Below, piece after piece: positions 53,982 to 64,000 of a stretch of DNA of 64,000 nucleotides; the first letter of the stretch is position 1, and every line of letters begins with the position of its first letter. The DNA comes from Populus alba (taxonomy: Eukaryota > Streptophyta > Magnoliopsida > Malpighiales > Salicaceae). The notes below the pieces were generated by a model. It saw only the letters and a list, made by a program, of their open reading frames with translations. It did not search any database and had not been told where the DNA came from. Where the stretch lies: assembly GCF_005239225.2 (NCBI RefSeq), contig NC_133288.1, positions 13,708,169 to 13,772,168 of the forward strand. Reading direction: 5' to 3'. A program made the position numbers and the translations under genes.

Positions 53982-55392
53982 GAAAAAGATGAAGAAATTA
54001 ATGAGAACTTTGAGATGGAAGATTAGTGTAAGGATTAAACAACGATAAAAATAAATGTCAAGGTTAGAGGATCCACTAATGGTACTTCAAACAAGTATAG
54101 TATAAACTCTTATTACTCAATTGGAAACCACACATAAAGGAGGTTCCAATCAGATTATAAATTGTTAACATGATTACATTAGTTATCTTATTCGAGTAAA
54201 GCTAATACTTGTAAATGTTGGCAGGTATTCATGATTATAACTTATGTTAACAACAAATCAAGTTCCTTTCATAGCTCAGGTGTTGGTTATACCATACAGT
54301 ATGGGCTATAAAAGTATCAAGTATTTGTTGTATCAAGTGTTATACAACATAAATCTAGATTAACCATTTAACAAGCAAAGTATTAAAAGTGAACAAGATA
54401 ACAAATATAAAACATGTTAGTATCCAACGTTAAGGTCCATGTTAAGTTTATATTATACTTATTCTTACACCATTAGCGTACCCTTTTCACCTTGACATAA
54501 TTAACTTAGCTAAACATAATGAAAGAAAGAAACATAAATGAACAAGATAAGAACATAAATGAGAAAGAAGTTAACTAAGTAAAGGAAAGGAAATGAAGTG
54601 CATAAACTTGATATTAATGAAAGCAAAACATAAGCAATACAAAGAGAGAAAGCAAGAGCATGATCTTGATCTGGAAACCAAGATGCCTCAATACATGGTA
54701 AGTGCCTCCTTTTATAGGCCAAAATTTGGAACTATTGATTTGTTGACTAATTGAAGAGTGGGTGGCCACATCTTGACTTGATGACAATCCTTATCTTCTT
54801 GTCTGAACAAGACGTCATTGCTAACATCATAATTTTCCCAGAATCCTCAAGAATGTTCTAGGAAATTGTCTCAGATTTCCAACAAAAAAAAGATGAGGTC
54901 ATTTGGACTTCTAGAACTCAAGATATGGGCTGAACACTAAATAGTGTCTGGGCTGCAGGACAGCTTCGGACTTCTTCATTGTTCCTTCAGTTTGGACTTC
55001 AAAACGGCCTTTTAAAATCTTGGGATCCTCATGAAAGTTGCAGGCCTTTGTCTTACCTTTCCATCCATATAAAACGGACCTAAATCGGAGATCTAGAGCT
55101 CCAGATATGATCCAATTACCCAGCAATGTTCCGGTTTGGACTGCACCGGCATCTCTTTTCTAAGTTTGGCCATCTCTTTGTCCTTTCACTTTCAATACTT
55201 AAACTCATCAATCAATCCTTTGATTTATGTGATAGAGGCCGCATTTAAGATGAGCATTTACCATAAATTAAGGTATCTTATAGTATCAAACTTGTTATTA
55301 TAAAACATGCTTTAGTTAAGGAGTTATTGATACTTCAAGTGCAAAATGATGATATAAAACCTTGATAAACATGCACTTTTAAGTACTAATCA
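53643..55392 (-). repeat. LTR G, 3' LTR, with (AAC)n and (AAT)n microsatellites
   Basis: 1750 bp, TGACACGACC...ACTAATCA. Microsatellites at about 53765-53833 and 53944-53983. TATAAAAGG on the minus strand at 54708-54716. Very similar to 57302-59038. Confidence 0.87.
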
Positions 55393-55756
55393 CACCCCCC
55401 AACCAGCTTATTACTAGTCCCTAGTAATCTAAAGCGTTAAAATAGAGAAACAATTTGCAAGTTTCACAAAGCAAGGCATTCATCATTCAACTTCCATTAA
55501 TCTATCCAGATAAACAAACTCTCATTAAATGTATATTACTGCTTCATACTTCTTAAACAAGATATTAATAAACCTTCTTTTTATGTGCTCAATATATGAA
55601 AACATAGATGATGGGGCTTTTGTTGGAAGAAAACAATATTATGTTCAAATGTTTAAGGTGAACTTCCTTGGGTTAGGATTATTATTATTATTACTTTTTT
55701 TTTCTTTTTTCTTTTTTTATTTATATACACATACAACTTAAAACACAATGTATCTT

Positions 55757-56025
55757 TAACCCATGTAACGAGTTTTAGGCTAATGACTCCCAAACCATTT
55801 GGTCTTAGGGCATTAGGTGTTGAGACACCCCTACGAGCTTAACAGCTCGGGTTGCAGATACTAATACATAGATAGTGCAATGTTTGATTCCCTTAAGCTT
55901 TTCTCCTTAACCCATGTAACAAGCTTTGGGCCAATAGCTCTCAAGTCAGTTGACTTTAGGGTATTAGGTGTTAAAACACCCCTTCGGGCTTAATTGCTTA
56001 GGTTAGGGAGGTTACGAAACCAAAC
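55757..56025 (-). repeat. Two degenerate ~160-bp tandem units in the Tat 3' UTR
   Basis: CTTAACCCATGTAAC...GGCATTAGGTGTT...ACACCCC occurs from about 55757 and again from about 55918. A single unit is found reversed at 32935-33050. 3' UTR tandem repeats are common in this lineage. Confidence 0.65.
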
Positions 56026-56750
56026 TTATCTATGTTTTTATTATCATCAATATTATCATTTTTTTTTTTGCAATATCCCTTTCCCTTAGTTGTTACCTTC
56101 AACAAAAGAACATAAATAATGTAATAATCCAATGTGCAACCCATAATCATATGTTAAAGTGTGTGTGTGAAAATGAAGGTTTAATAATACTTGTTAAATG
56201 AGTATATGAGTATAATCAAGTGATAACAATGCAAGAGTTTGTAAACCTGAATATTTCAAGAAGTATTCTAATAGGCCTTGTTATGAATATTGCAAATAAC
56301 CATTAGAAATTTTTTTACTAAGATGCGTCTCAAGAATAATTCCTCTTTACTCTGCCATCCTAGTAATAACAGTTTTGCCAAATGGTTTTTTTAAAAACAA
56401 AAACAGTTAGTTGGTTAGTTTTTTTTTTTTTACACTACTACCCTCCCCCCCAACCAAAATGAGACATTGTCCTCAATGTCCTAAGGTAGAAAGATAGAGT
56501 ATAGAAGACATCACCTGAAACAGCAAACAATGACAAACCTGAAACACACTTAAACAAATTTAAGAAATAACAAAACAAAATAATATGCTATTAATAAAAC
56601 CAAAAGACACAAGGTTTCACAGATGAAGGCTCAAATCTAATCTAAGCTTTTTACGGCTTTCCTTAGCTGACCAATCTAGGTGACTCATGCAAGGATCAAT
56701 GACAGGGATGAAAGATTGTAGTTGGTCAATCAATTGTTCAGCAGTAGCAG

Positions 56751-57301
56751 CAGAGAAAAAAAAGTCATTCAAAAAGGCATTCGTTTGTTTCTGCCGCAGA
56801 AAACTAAACAAAGGAAAATTTGACCAAATCAACTCAGAATGAACTCAAATTTGATTACGTTATTACTGGGACCCTCTTTGCACCACATATTGATTTAGGG
56901 GTCAATTGGATATTGTTTACTTTGGGTTTCAAATTCGGGTCTAATTAGGTCTGATTCATAACGTTTTTGCGTCAGTCTATCAAACCTTATCGTAACTTGC
57001 TCAAATTTCATATTCTGTCTATTTGGGTTGGTAGAACGTTATATCAAAAATTTTAGCTCAATTGGACTTCTTTGACTTTAGGTTCCAGATTCAGACTTAA
57101 CTCGTCGTAAACGAGTCTGTTTTGAGTCAACTTTTGAAATTTGGTTTCTCTCTGTTGTCTTCGTTTGTTTCAGTTTATTTTCATCATATCCAACATATCT
57201 CGGTGTTGTTTCATCATTTTTTATATTTTGTTTCTGTTTTTTTTAATTTGAGTCTTCAGTTTGGTTCATATTTCAGATAGACTCGCTTGCTACTCGCGAG
57301 A
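56751..57301 (+). other. Gypsy (F-type) leader, first part
   Basis: It matches 63420-63840 (TTCTGCCGCAGAAAACTAAAC, then CATAACGTTTTTGCGTC). It is interrupted at CGAGA by LTR G and resumes at 59039. Confidence 0.7.
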
Positions 57302-59038
57302 TGACACGACCAAAAGCTTGATGTCTTTTCCCAAGTGCAGAAGTGTCGAAGTAATAAATAACCCGGCAAGACCGGGGTTGAACCACAGAGAGGTTAATTG
57401 TATAAATTATAAATAACAAGACAACAACAACAACAATAACAATAACAATAATAATTATAATACTCAGTACGTGGCGTTGTTACACCTGAGAATGATCCAA
57501 AAGATCGGGTCACAGGTTTCCAGCCTATATACTGAGTTTATGAAAAGATCAAAGGGATATATTACAGAATGTAAATAACAACAACAACAATAATAATAAT
57601 AACAATAGTAGTAGTAGTAGTAGTAATAGAAGAAGATGAAGAAATTAATGAGAACTTTGAGTTGGAAGATTAATGTAAGGATTAAACAATGATAAAAACG
57701 AATGTCAAGGTTAGAGGATCCACTAACGGTACTTTAAACAAGTATAATATAAACTCTTATTACTCAATTGGAAACCACACATAAAGGAGGTTCCAATCAG
57801 ATTATAAATTGTTAACATGATTACATTAGTTATCTTATTCGAATAAAGCTAATACTTGTAAATGTTGGCAGGCATTCATGATTATAACTTATGTTAACAA
57901 CAAATCAAGTCCCTTTCATAGCTCAGGTGTCGGTTATACCATACAGTATGGGCTATGAAAGTACCAAGTATTTGTTGTACCAAGTGTTATACAACATAAA
58001 TCTAGATTAACCATTTAACAAGCAAAGTATTAAAAGTGAACAAGATAACAAATATAAAACATGTTAGTATCCAACGTTAAGGTCCATGTTAAGTTTATAT
58101 TATACTTATTCTTACCCCATTAGCGTACCCTTTTCACCTTGACATAATTAACTTAGCTAAACATAATGAAAGAAAGAAACATAGATGAACAAGATAAGAA
58201 CATAAATGAGAAAGAAGTTAACTAAGTAAAAGAAAGGAAATTAAGTGCATAAACTTGATATTAATGAAAGCAAAACATAAGCAATACAAAGAGAGAAAGC
58301 AAGAGCATGATCTTGATCTGGAAACCAAGATGTCTCAATACATGGTAAGTGCCTCCTTTTATAGGCCAAAATTTGGAACTATTGATTTGTTAATTAATTG
58401 ATGAGTGGGTGGCCACATCTTGACTTGGTGACAATCCTTATCTTCTTGTCTGAACAAGACGTCATTGCTAACATCATAATTTGCCTAGAATCCTCAGGAA
58501 TGTTCTAGGAAATTTTCTCAGCTTTCCAACAAAAAAAAGATGAGGTCATTTGGACTTCTAGAACTCAAGATATGGGCTGAACACTAAATAGTGTCTGGGC
58601 TGCAGGACAGCTTCGGACTTCTTCGTTGTTCCTTCAGTTTGGACTTCAAAACGGCCTTTTAAAATCTTGGGATCCTCATGAAAGTTGCAGGCCTTTGTCT
58701 TACCTTTCCATCCATATAAAACGGACCTAAATCGGAGATCTAGAGCTCCAGATATGATCCAATTACCCAGCAATGTTCCGGTTTGGACTGCACCGGCATC
58801 TCTTTTCTAAGTTTGGCCATCTCTTTGTCCTTTCACTTTCAATACTTAAACTCATCAATCAATCCTTTTATTTATGTGATAGGCCTACATTTAAGATGAG
58901 CATTTACCATAAATTAAGGTATCTTATAGTATCAAACTTGTTATTATAAAACATGCTTTAGTTAAGGAGTTATTGATACTTCAAGAGCAAAATGATGATA
59001 TAAAACCTTGATAAACATGCACTTTTAAGTACTAATCA
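57302..59038 (-). repeat. Solo LTR G inserted in the gypsy leader
   Basis: 1737 bp, TGACACGACC...ACTAATCA, with perfect duplications CGAGA (57297-57301 and 59039-59043). The uninterrupted target is seen at 63825-63840. TATAAAAGG is at 58355-58363 on the minus strand. Confidence 0.93.
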
Positions 59039-59260
59039 CGAGACTATCATCGCAGTTTTGTTTTTTTCTTGTTTTTCTGGTTTTTATTGCCTCTTGAGTC
59101 ATATATACATATTTGGATTGCGCTGCTAAGATTGGTTCTATTTGGTGTTGGTTTCAATTCTACAAGAACCACAAGAAGGTACTATGTCAGAACAAAACAA
59201 CACATCGCACCCTCCCGATGTAGAACTTAAATTCCAAATGCAAGCCATGACGAAGATGAT
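59039..59260 (+). pseudogene. Gypsy leader end and Gag start, intron-less copy
   Basis: The leader runs to CACAAGAAG|GTACT and ATG at 59184 (MSEQNNTSHPPDVELKFQMQ). The segment between these points in the copy at 61801-61920 is absent here, exactly from GT to AG. Gag is cut after about 25 codons by an LTR F end. Confidence 0.72.
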
Positions 59261-59359
59261 GACTATTTCCGTAAAACTGAGAATTATGACTATTTCTGTA
59301 AAACTGGATAGTTGCGCATTTTACGTCAAAATCCAAATTTAACCTTGCCTGGATCGTAT
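59261..59359 (-). repeat. LTR F terminal fragment
   Basis: The minus-strand start of an LTR F, ending GGATCGTATCA. It joins Gag on one side and RT on the other; a CTATTTC[T/C]GTAAAACTG block is duplicated near 59265 and 59287. Confidence 0.7.
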
Positions 59360-60640
59360 CATTTTAGGTCAATCTTAGAGAAAATACATGATCCATGTAA
59401 CTCATCTAGCATGTCATCAAGCCTAGGAATAGGATGTCGATACTTTACCGTTATGTTATTGATGACACGACAATCAACACACATCCTCCATGTTCCATCC
59501 TTTTTAGGCACAAGTAGCACTAGCACAGCACAAGGACTCCTACTCTCACGAATGTACCCCTTCATCATCAACTCATCTACTTGCCTTTGAAGCTCCTTTG
59601 TCTCCTCGGGGTTGCTTCTATAGGCTGGACGGTTTGGAATCGAAGCTCCGGGCACAAGGTCAATTTGATGTTCAATCCCCCTTAATGGTGGTAATCCATT
59701 AGGGATGTCTTCAGGAAATACATCATCAAACTCTTGCATCAAAGAAACAACCACACTAGGAATAGCAGAATCAAGATCGTTAGTGTTAAAATAAGCCTCC
59801 TTATACACAAGTAAGATCATCGGCTTATTAGTGAAAAATGCAGATCTGATTTGAGATCCTTTTGCATAAAAATTAAGTTGTTTCTTTAATTTTTCCACAC
59901 TACTATCATCACACATGCTTACTTTCTTCACTCCTCGGTTTTTACCTCCACTCTCAACCGCTTTAATTAATGATTTAGGTTTAACCGAATCTGATGGTTT
60001 TCTCTCACCATTGTCCTCACGTGAATTTTCACTCTTCCCATCCTCACATTCTTTTTTTAATTTGATTTGATCATCATACACTTTTTTTGGAGAAAGAGGT
60101 ACAAGAGTGATGGTTTTACCATCCTTTACAATAGTGAACCTATTTCTAAACCCATCATGAATCGCTTTCCGATCAAACTGCCATGGACGCCCCAAAAGTA
60201 AGTGACTAGCATGCATTGGGACTACATCACACAAAATCTCATCAAAATACTTCCCAATAGCAAACGCAATCAAAACCTGCTTAGTAACCCTCACTTCACC
60301 ACATTCATTCAACCATTGCAATTTTTAAGGCCTAGGATGCTTAATACAACTCAGATTCAATTTCTTCACAAGGGTATCACTAGCAACATTAGCATAACTA
60401 CCTCCATCAATTATCATGCTACATACCTTGTTTTGGATATGACATCGAGTGTGAAATATATTTTCCCGTTGCTGATCTACATCATCTTCTTTGATTTGCA
60501 TGTTCAGCGCACGCCTTATAACCAAGGCCTCTCCCTCAACAGGATATGCAATCTCCTCATCACTACAATCCACCAAAGGTGGCATCTCTTCACTTTCAGA
60601 TTCAACCTCTCTATTGTCTCTTGTAAGCATAACTCTTCGG
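59360..60640 (-). pseudogene. Gypsy protease to RT start
   Basis: Minus strand, continuing Gag. The protease is present (SMIIDGGSYANVASDTLV, DGG at the catalytic triplet), followed by MHASHLLLGRPWQFDRKAIH, a basic linker and the RT entrance (EHQIDLVPGASIPNRPAYR, VLLVPKKDGTWRMCVDCR). It ends at FSKIDLK where LTR F sequence is joined. Only a stop near 60328 breaks the frame. This is the best-preserved pol half here. Confidence 0.82.
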
Positions 60641-61801
60641 TTTGGACACTAAGATGCAATATGCCCCTTCCCTAAACACTTAAAGCATTTAATATTTCTA
60701 TCACGAGTAGGTTGATATTCAGATTTATCTTTCCCATCTGTATGAGTATCCTTTTTTGCCTTAGGTGGTTCAGCCCTTGCATAAGGCTTTGGTTGGGCAG
60801 CCCCCTCTCTCTTAAAATTCAGCCTCCATATTGAGGAAGATGATGTCGAATTGGTCTGAAAACGTGTACTACCCCTTCTCTTTATTTGCCTCTCCACCTT
60901 TATTGCCATGTGGACCATGTCCTCCAATTCCACACAATGTTGTAATTCTACAACATTCGCAATGTCTCTATTCAACCCATTTAGAAATCTAGCCATAGTA
61001 GCTTCCCGATCCTCAATCACATTGGCCCAAATCATGGCGATCTCCATCTCCTTGAAATACTCATCCACGGACCTAGAACCTTGATTCAAACCCTGCAATT
61101 TCAGATACAAATCTCTATACTAGGTTAGGCACAAATCGCCTTCTCATCAACACTTTCATCTCCTCCCACGACACTACCAGCCTTTCTCCACTCCTCCTTC
61201 TACTAATAACATTCTGATCCCACCAAATCAGTGCATAATCCATGAATTCGATGACAACCAATTTCACTTTCTTTGCCTCTGAATAGTTATGGCAATCAAA
61301 AATCCAATCCACCTTTTTCTCCCACTACAAATATACCTCGGAATCATTTTTACCTTGAAAAGAAGGTATTTTCAATTTGATAAATCCAAATCACCATCTA
61401 AATCAGCATGTCCCCCAACATTACATAAATTTTCCCTTTGGCTGAATTGGCCCCTAGTTCTATTCCTAAAATCCCTTCGGTTTCTAGGCTGTCGAAAACC
61501 TTCCTAATGGCCTATGGCCTCATCCTCAAAACCATCATCACCAATATCATCAACGACCTCCACAAAATCCTTATAATTAGCCTACCTTGGCCTTTCAGCC
61601 CTACTGCCACTGTTTGCTTTTGGTTCAGCCCCAAGCTTCCTCACATTTTGGGTGCTTGTACCAACCTCGTTACCATGTTTCTCCACCCTATCAAGTCTGT
61701 CACGCACATTTACCATCACAAAATTCATCCTCTCCATCATCTTGCATTTGGAACGTAAGTTCTCCCTCAGGATGGGGTGGTGTGTTGTTTTGATCTGACA
61801 T
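60641..61801 (-). pseudogene. Gypsy Gag with CCHC knuckle
   Basis: ATG at 61801 (MSDQNNTPPH). The Gag body reads YALIWWDQNVISRRR and MYLKLQGLNQGSRSVDEY, and the knuckle CFKCLGKGHIAS is followed by a stop where the next residue before Cys should be. Several stops and frame changes lie in the first third (61315-61600). Confidence 0.8.
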
Positions 61802-61809
61802 GATAGTAC

Positions 61810-61913
61810 CTGCAAAAATTGGTTAGTGGTAAAAAAAAAAAATTATCCTCACGTCGCTCGTGTTTCGCTCAAACACTCTGAATGTCCTCACACGCTCATA
61901 CCTCTCGTCTCAC
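61810..61913 (-). other. Putative spliced intron in the gypsy leader
   Basis: 104 bp bounded by AAGAAG|GTGAGACG and TTTTTGCAG|GTACT on the minus strand, with a T-rich stretch before the AG. The copy at 59170-59190 has the two flanks joined precisely. The leader at 63960 keeps the GTGAGAC donor. Confidence 0.7.
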
Positions 61914-61993
61914 CTTCTTATGGTTCTTACAAAACTGAAACCAACTCCAAATAAAACCAACTTGGTAGCGCAATCCAAATATATATATATATA
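61914..61993 (-). other. Leader exon end and (AT)n
   Basis: Leader sequence of the minus-strand gypsy to about 61980, ending in a short (AT)n that forms the joint with a plus-strand element. Confidence 0.5.
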
Positions 61994-62152
61994 GACTTAT
62001 TTGAAATTATTATAGACTTCTACTTTCATACAATGTTGTTGCAGGCAAGTGAGTACAAGAAAAGAACTCCAAAGGTTTCAACAAGAGGATAAGGAATTTT
62101 CCATTTAACCTATTTGTGATTCAAGGAAAAAATATCTTGAAAAGAGAGGGAA
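61994..62152 (+). pseudogene. Old copy of the captured IQ-like region, before LTR F
   Basis: ACTTATTTGAAATT and the following text align with 21444-21605. A divergent IQ-like motif reads IQCCCRQVSTRKELQRFQQE, followed by CDSR and the polypurine tract GAAAAGAGAGGGAA just before LTR F at 62153. Stops are present. It shows the captured segment next to a second LTR subfamily. Confidence 0.6.
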
Positions 62153-63257
62153 TGATATGATCCAAGCAAGGTGAGATTCAAGTTTTTGCGAAAAATTTGC
62201 TACTGTCCTATTTTACACTATTGAGCATAATTCCAAATCCAACTGTTGGATCAAGTTGAAACATTACTAGAAGATTTCAGATGTATTTATCTATGTTATG
62301 GTAAACTTTCAAGTGAATTAGAGTTCAAGAAGGACTTGCTATATGAATTTTATTTATTTATTTCCTTTTGACTTATGGACTTTCTATTTGGCAAGTATCT
62401 TTTTTCTACAAGGATGTGGCGCTTGTTTTGGGAATCTCCTGGTTTTACAAGGATCTTTAATGGGCTGCAATATAATTTTCAAGTGTGGTAGGGATTTATT
62501 AATGTTTCAAAATCATTTTCTTATAAGGATTCCTTATTCATTCTAACTACATAAGGAAAGGAGGGTTGTTGGTATTTAATAACATTTTGGTTTCTGGAAA
62601 GGAAAAGAAATTGGCAAGAATAAAAGAAGGAGAAATTCATCATTAATTGTCCATGCAAAATAAGAAAACTGAGCACAACAAGGCAAAAATATTTCAAAAT
62701 AATTCCAGATTTAGATCAGATTTCCTAGTTTATTTTGAACTTCTTAAGGGTGGCAAATCTGATTATAGCATATTTAGGATATTAATTTCGGATTTTTATT
62801 ATTTTTATTATTTTCTTCTTAGTTTTGGGTTTATTATTACTTATTTGAGTTAATTGTAAGTGGGCCTCATATAAGTGCATATAAGGGGGGTCTTTTAGGA
62901 TTTATTTCAATCTAAGAGTTAATATAAAAAAAACCATAATCAGATATGTAAGCCACAATTTTTCAGATTAATAAACATCTTGTGCCGCAACTCTATGTGT
63001 GAGTGGTGAGATATTCTCTCTTTTCTAGGATCTCTAAAGAACTAAAATGACATACTGAAGAATAACTGGTTTCTTGACATTATACTTATACTTCTCGTTC
63101 GTGAATGAATATTTGTTGGGCGGGGGTTTTCGTTTTCAATTGTGTTGGTGCCTAGGTACATGTTATCTTTGTGTCACCCTCCAATCAAATCTGATTGACA
63201 TGGCTTTCTAGGAATTTGGTGTCTTTGCGTGACCACGTGATTATACGGTTCACATCA
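62153..63257 (+). repeat. LTR F copy 3, between two element interiors
   Basis: It starts TGATATGATCCAAGC and ends TTCACATCA. A polypurine tract precedes it and a primer site follows it, so it is both a 3' and a 5' LTR. Confidence 0.82.
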
Positions 63258-63259
63258 TT

Positions 63260-63271
63260 TGGTATCATAGC
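63260..63271 (+). promoter_or_regulatory. Primer binding site, one base changed
   Basis: TGGTATCATAGC instead of TGGTATCAGAGC, two bases after LTR F. Confidence 0.8.
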
Positions 63272-64000
63272 CTAGTTCCATTAATCAAGTTATATCCTTC
63301 TGAAATTTTTGTTTCTTGTTGATTACAAATAAATAAAAAGAAAACATTTCCTTGGTGTCCAATTTCTTCTTCTCCTTGAATGTTGCGGCATATTATAAAA
63401 TAAAAGGAAAAAAAATCGTTCAAATTGCAGTTATTTGCTTCTATCGTAGAAAACTAAACAAAAGGAAATTGGATCAAATTAATTTGGAATTAGCTCAAAT
63501 TTGATACTCTAATTATTGGGGTCCTAATCGCACTATTTGTTAATAATATGGGGCCAATCGAATATCTTTTACTTAGGTTTTCAAATTTAGGTCTAATCAG
63601 GTCTGATTCATAACGTTTTTCCTTTAGCATCAAACCTTATCGTAAACGGGTCTGCTTTTACATCAACTCTTGAAACTCGTATTGTTTCTGCTATTTTCAT
63701 TTTTTGTATTATAATTACAACATATCTAACATATTTGGATATTGTTTCATCATATTGCATACTTCATTCCTATTTTCTTTCGAGTCTTCAGCTTCGTTCA
63801 TATTTCGGATATATTTGCTTGCTACTCGTTAGATTATCATCACAGTTTTGTTTTTTTGCTTTGCTACTCATTATTATTGCTTCAAGATTCATATACATTT
63901 ATTTGGATTGCATTGCTGAGTTGGTTCTATTTGGTGTGATTTCAGTTCTCTAAGAATTGAAAGAAGGTGAGACAAGGGGAATGACCTATGTTTAAGTGAA
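63272..64000 (+). other. Gypsy leader running off the window end
   Basis: It matches 56770-57301 and 59039-59178 and reaches the leader donor AAGAAG|GTGAGAC near 63968. Gag would start beyond the window. Confidence 0.7.

Larger units (their letters stand above)
53643..56750 (-). mobile_element. Tat/Athila-lineage element, 3' part
   Basis: LTR G (53643-55392) followed, in element orientation upstream, by a G-rich polypurine tract (GGTTGGGGGGTG), a 3' UTR and the conserved block whose minus strand reads GGACATTGAGGACAATG near 56485. No pol coding frame is left. The right boundary with a gypsy leader near 56750 is approximate. Confidence 0.7.

Noticed and set aside
55529..55741. 70-codon plus-strand frame
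   Set aside because: It runs antisense through the Tat 3' UTR and ends in a poly-T-derived L/F tract.

Overview
This window looks like AT-rich nuclear DNA from a flowering plant, probably a eudicot. The evidence is Ty3/gypsy elements primed by initiator-Met tRNA, a Tat/Athila-lineage element with a decayed tRNA-Asp-type primer site, a plant L1 LINE with a DUF4283-like ORF1, a PLS-class PPR gene and a CIPK-like exon pair. There is nothing bacterial or organellar. About 85% is retrotransposon, most of it one group of related gypsy elements inserted into each other. Their polyprotein end is encoded inside the LTR, and the pol remnants resemble the CRM (centromeric) clade; that clade call is inference.

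Layout. 1-5.5 kb: a gene-capturing element (called A here) split by a young deletion-derivative gypsy element (164-4905) with near-identical LTRs and a perfect 5-bp target duplication. 5.5-13.9 kb: LTR C holding a solo LTR B, which holds a near full-length LINE (5784-11996). 14-19.3 kb: gag and LTR fragments, an LTR A inserted in another LTR A, and the best open copy of the captured ORF (18069-18374). 19.3-22.5 kb: a complete non-autonomous element A. 22.6-28.9 kb: tandem LTR E copies and a chimeric gypsy with LTRs of two different subfamilies. 28.9-37.3 kb: nested LTRs B, A, E and F, pol scraps and a Tat element. 37.3-42.7 kb: quieter DNA with one Ac/Ds-like hAT and one very old LTR. 42.7-46.3 kb: the only genic island, a PPR gene (+) convergent with two terminal CIPK-like exons (-). 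46.3-52.6 kb: a four-level nest (Tat, LTR B, LTR C, LTR A). 52.6-64 kb: LTR F, Tat LTR G copies, a gypsy gag-pol half, and a further old copy of the captured ORF beside an LTR F.

Most notable. (1) Element A carries no gag-pol. In its place is a coiled-coil ORF followed by two IQ-like motifs resembling myosin XI, set just before the polypurine tract; a divergent copy beside LTR F suggests the capture is old. (2) Two copies of a gypsy gag leader differ by exactly one GT-AG segment of 104 bp, which indicates a spliced leader intron. (3) Frame breaks in the PPR gene, the LINE and the CIPK exons fall almost entirely in homopolymer runs, so some apparent pseudogenes may be sequencing errors.

LTR family labels A to G and 'LTR1' are local names used only in this report.
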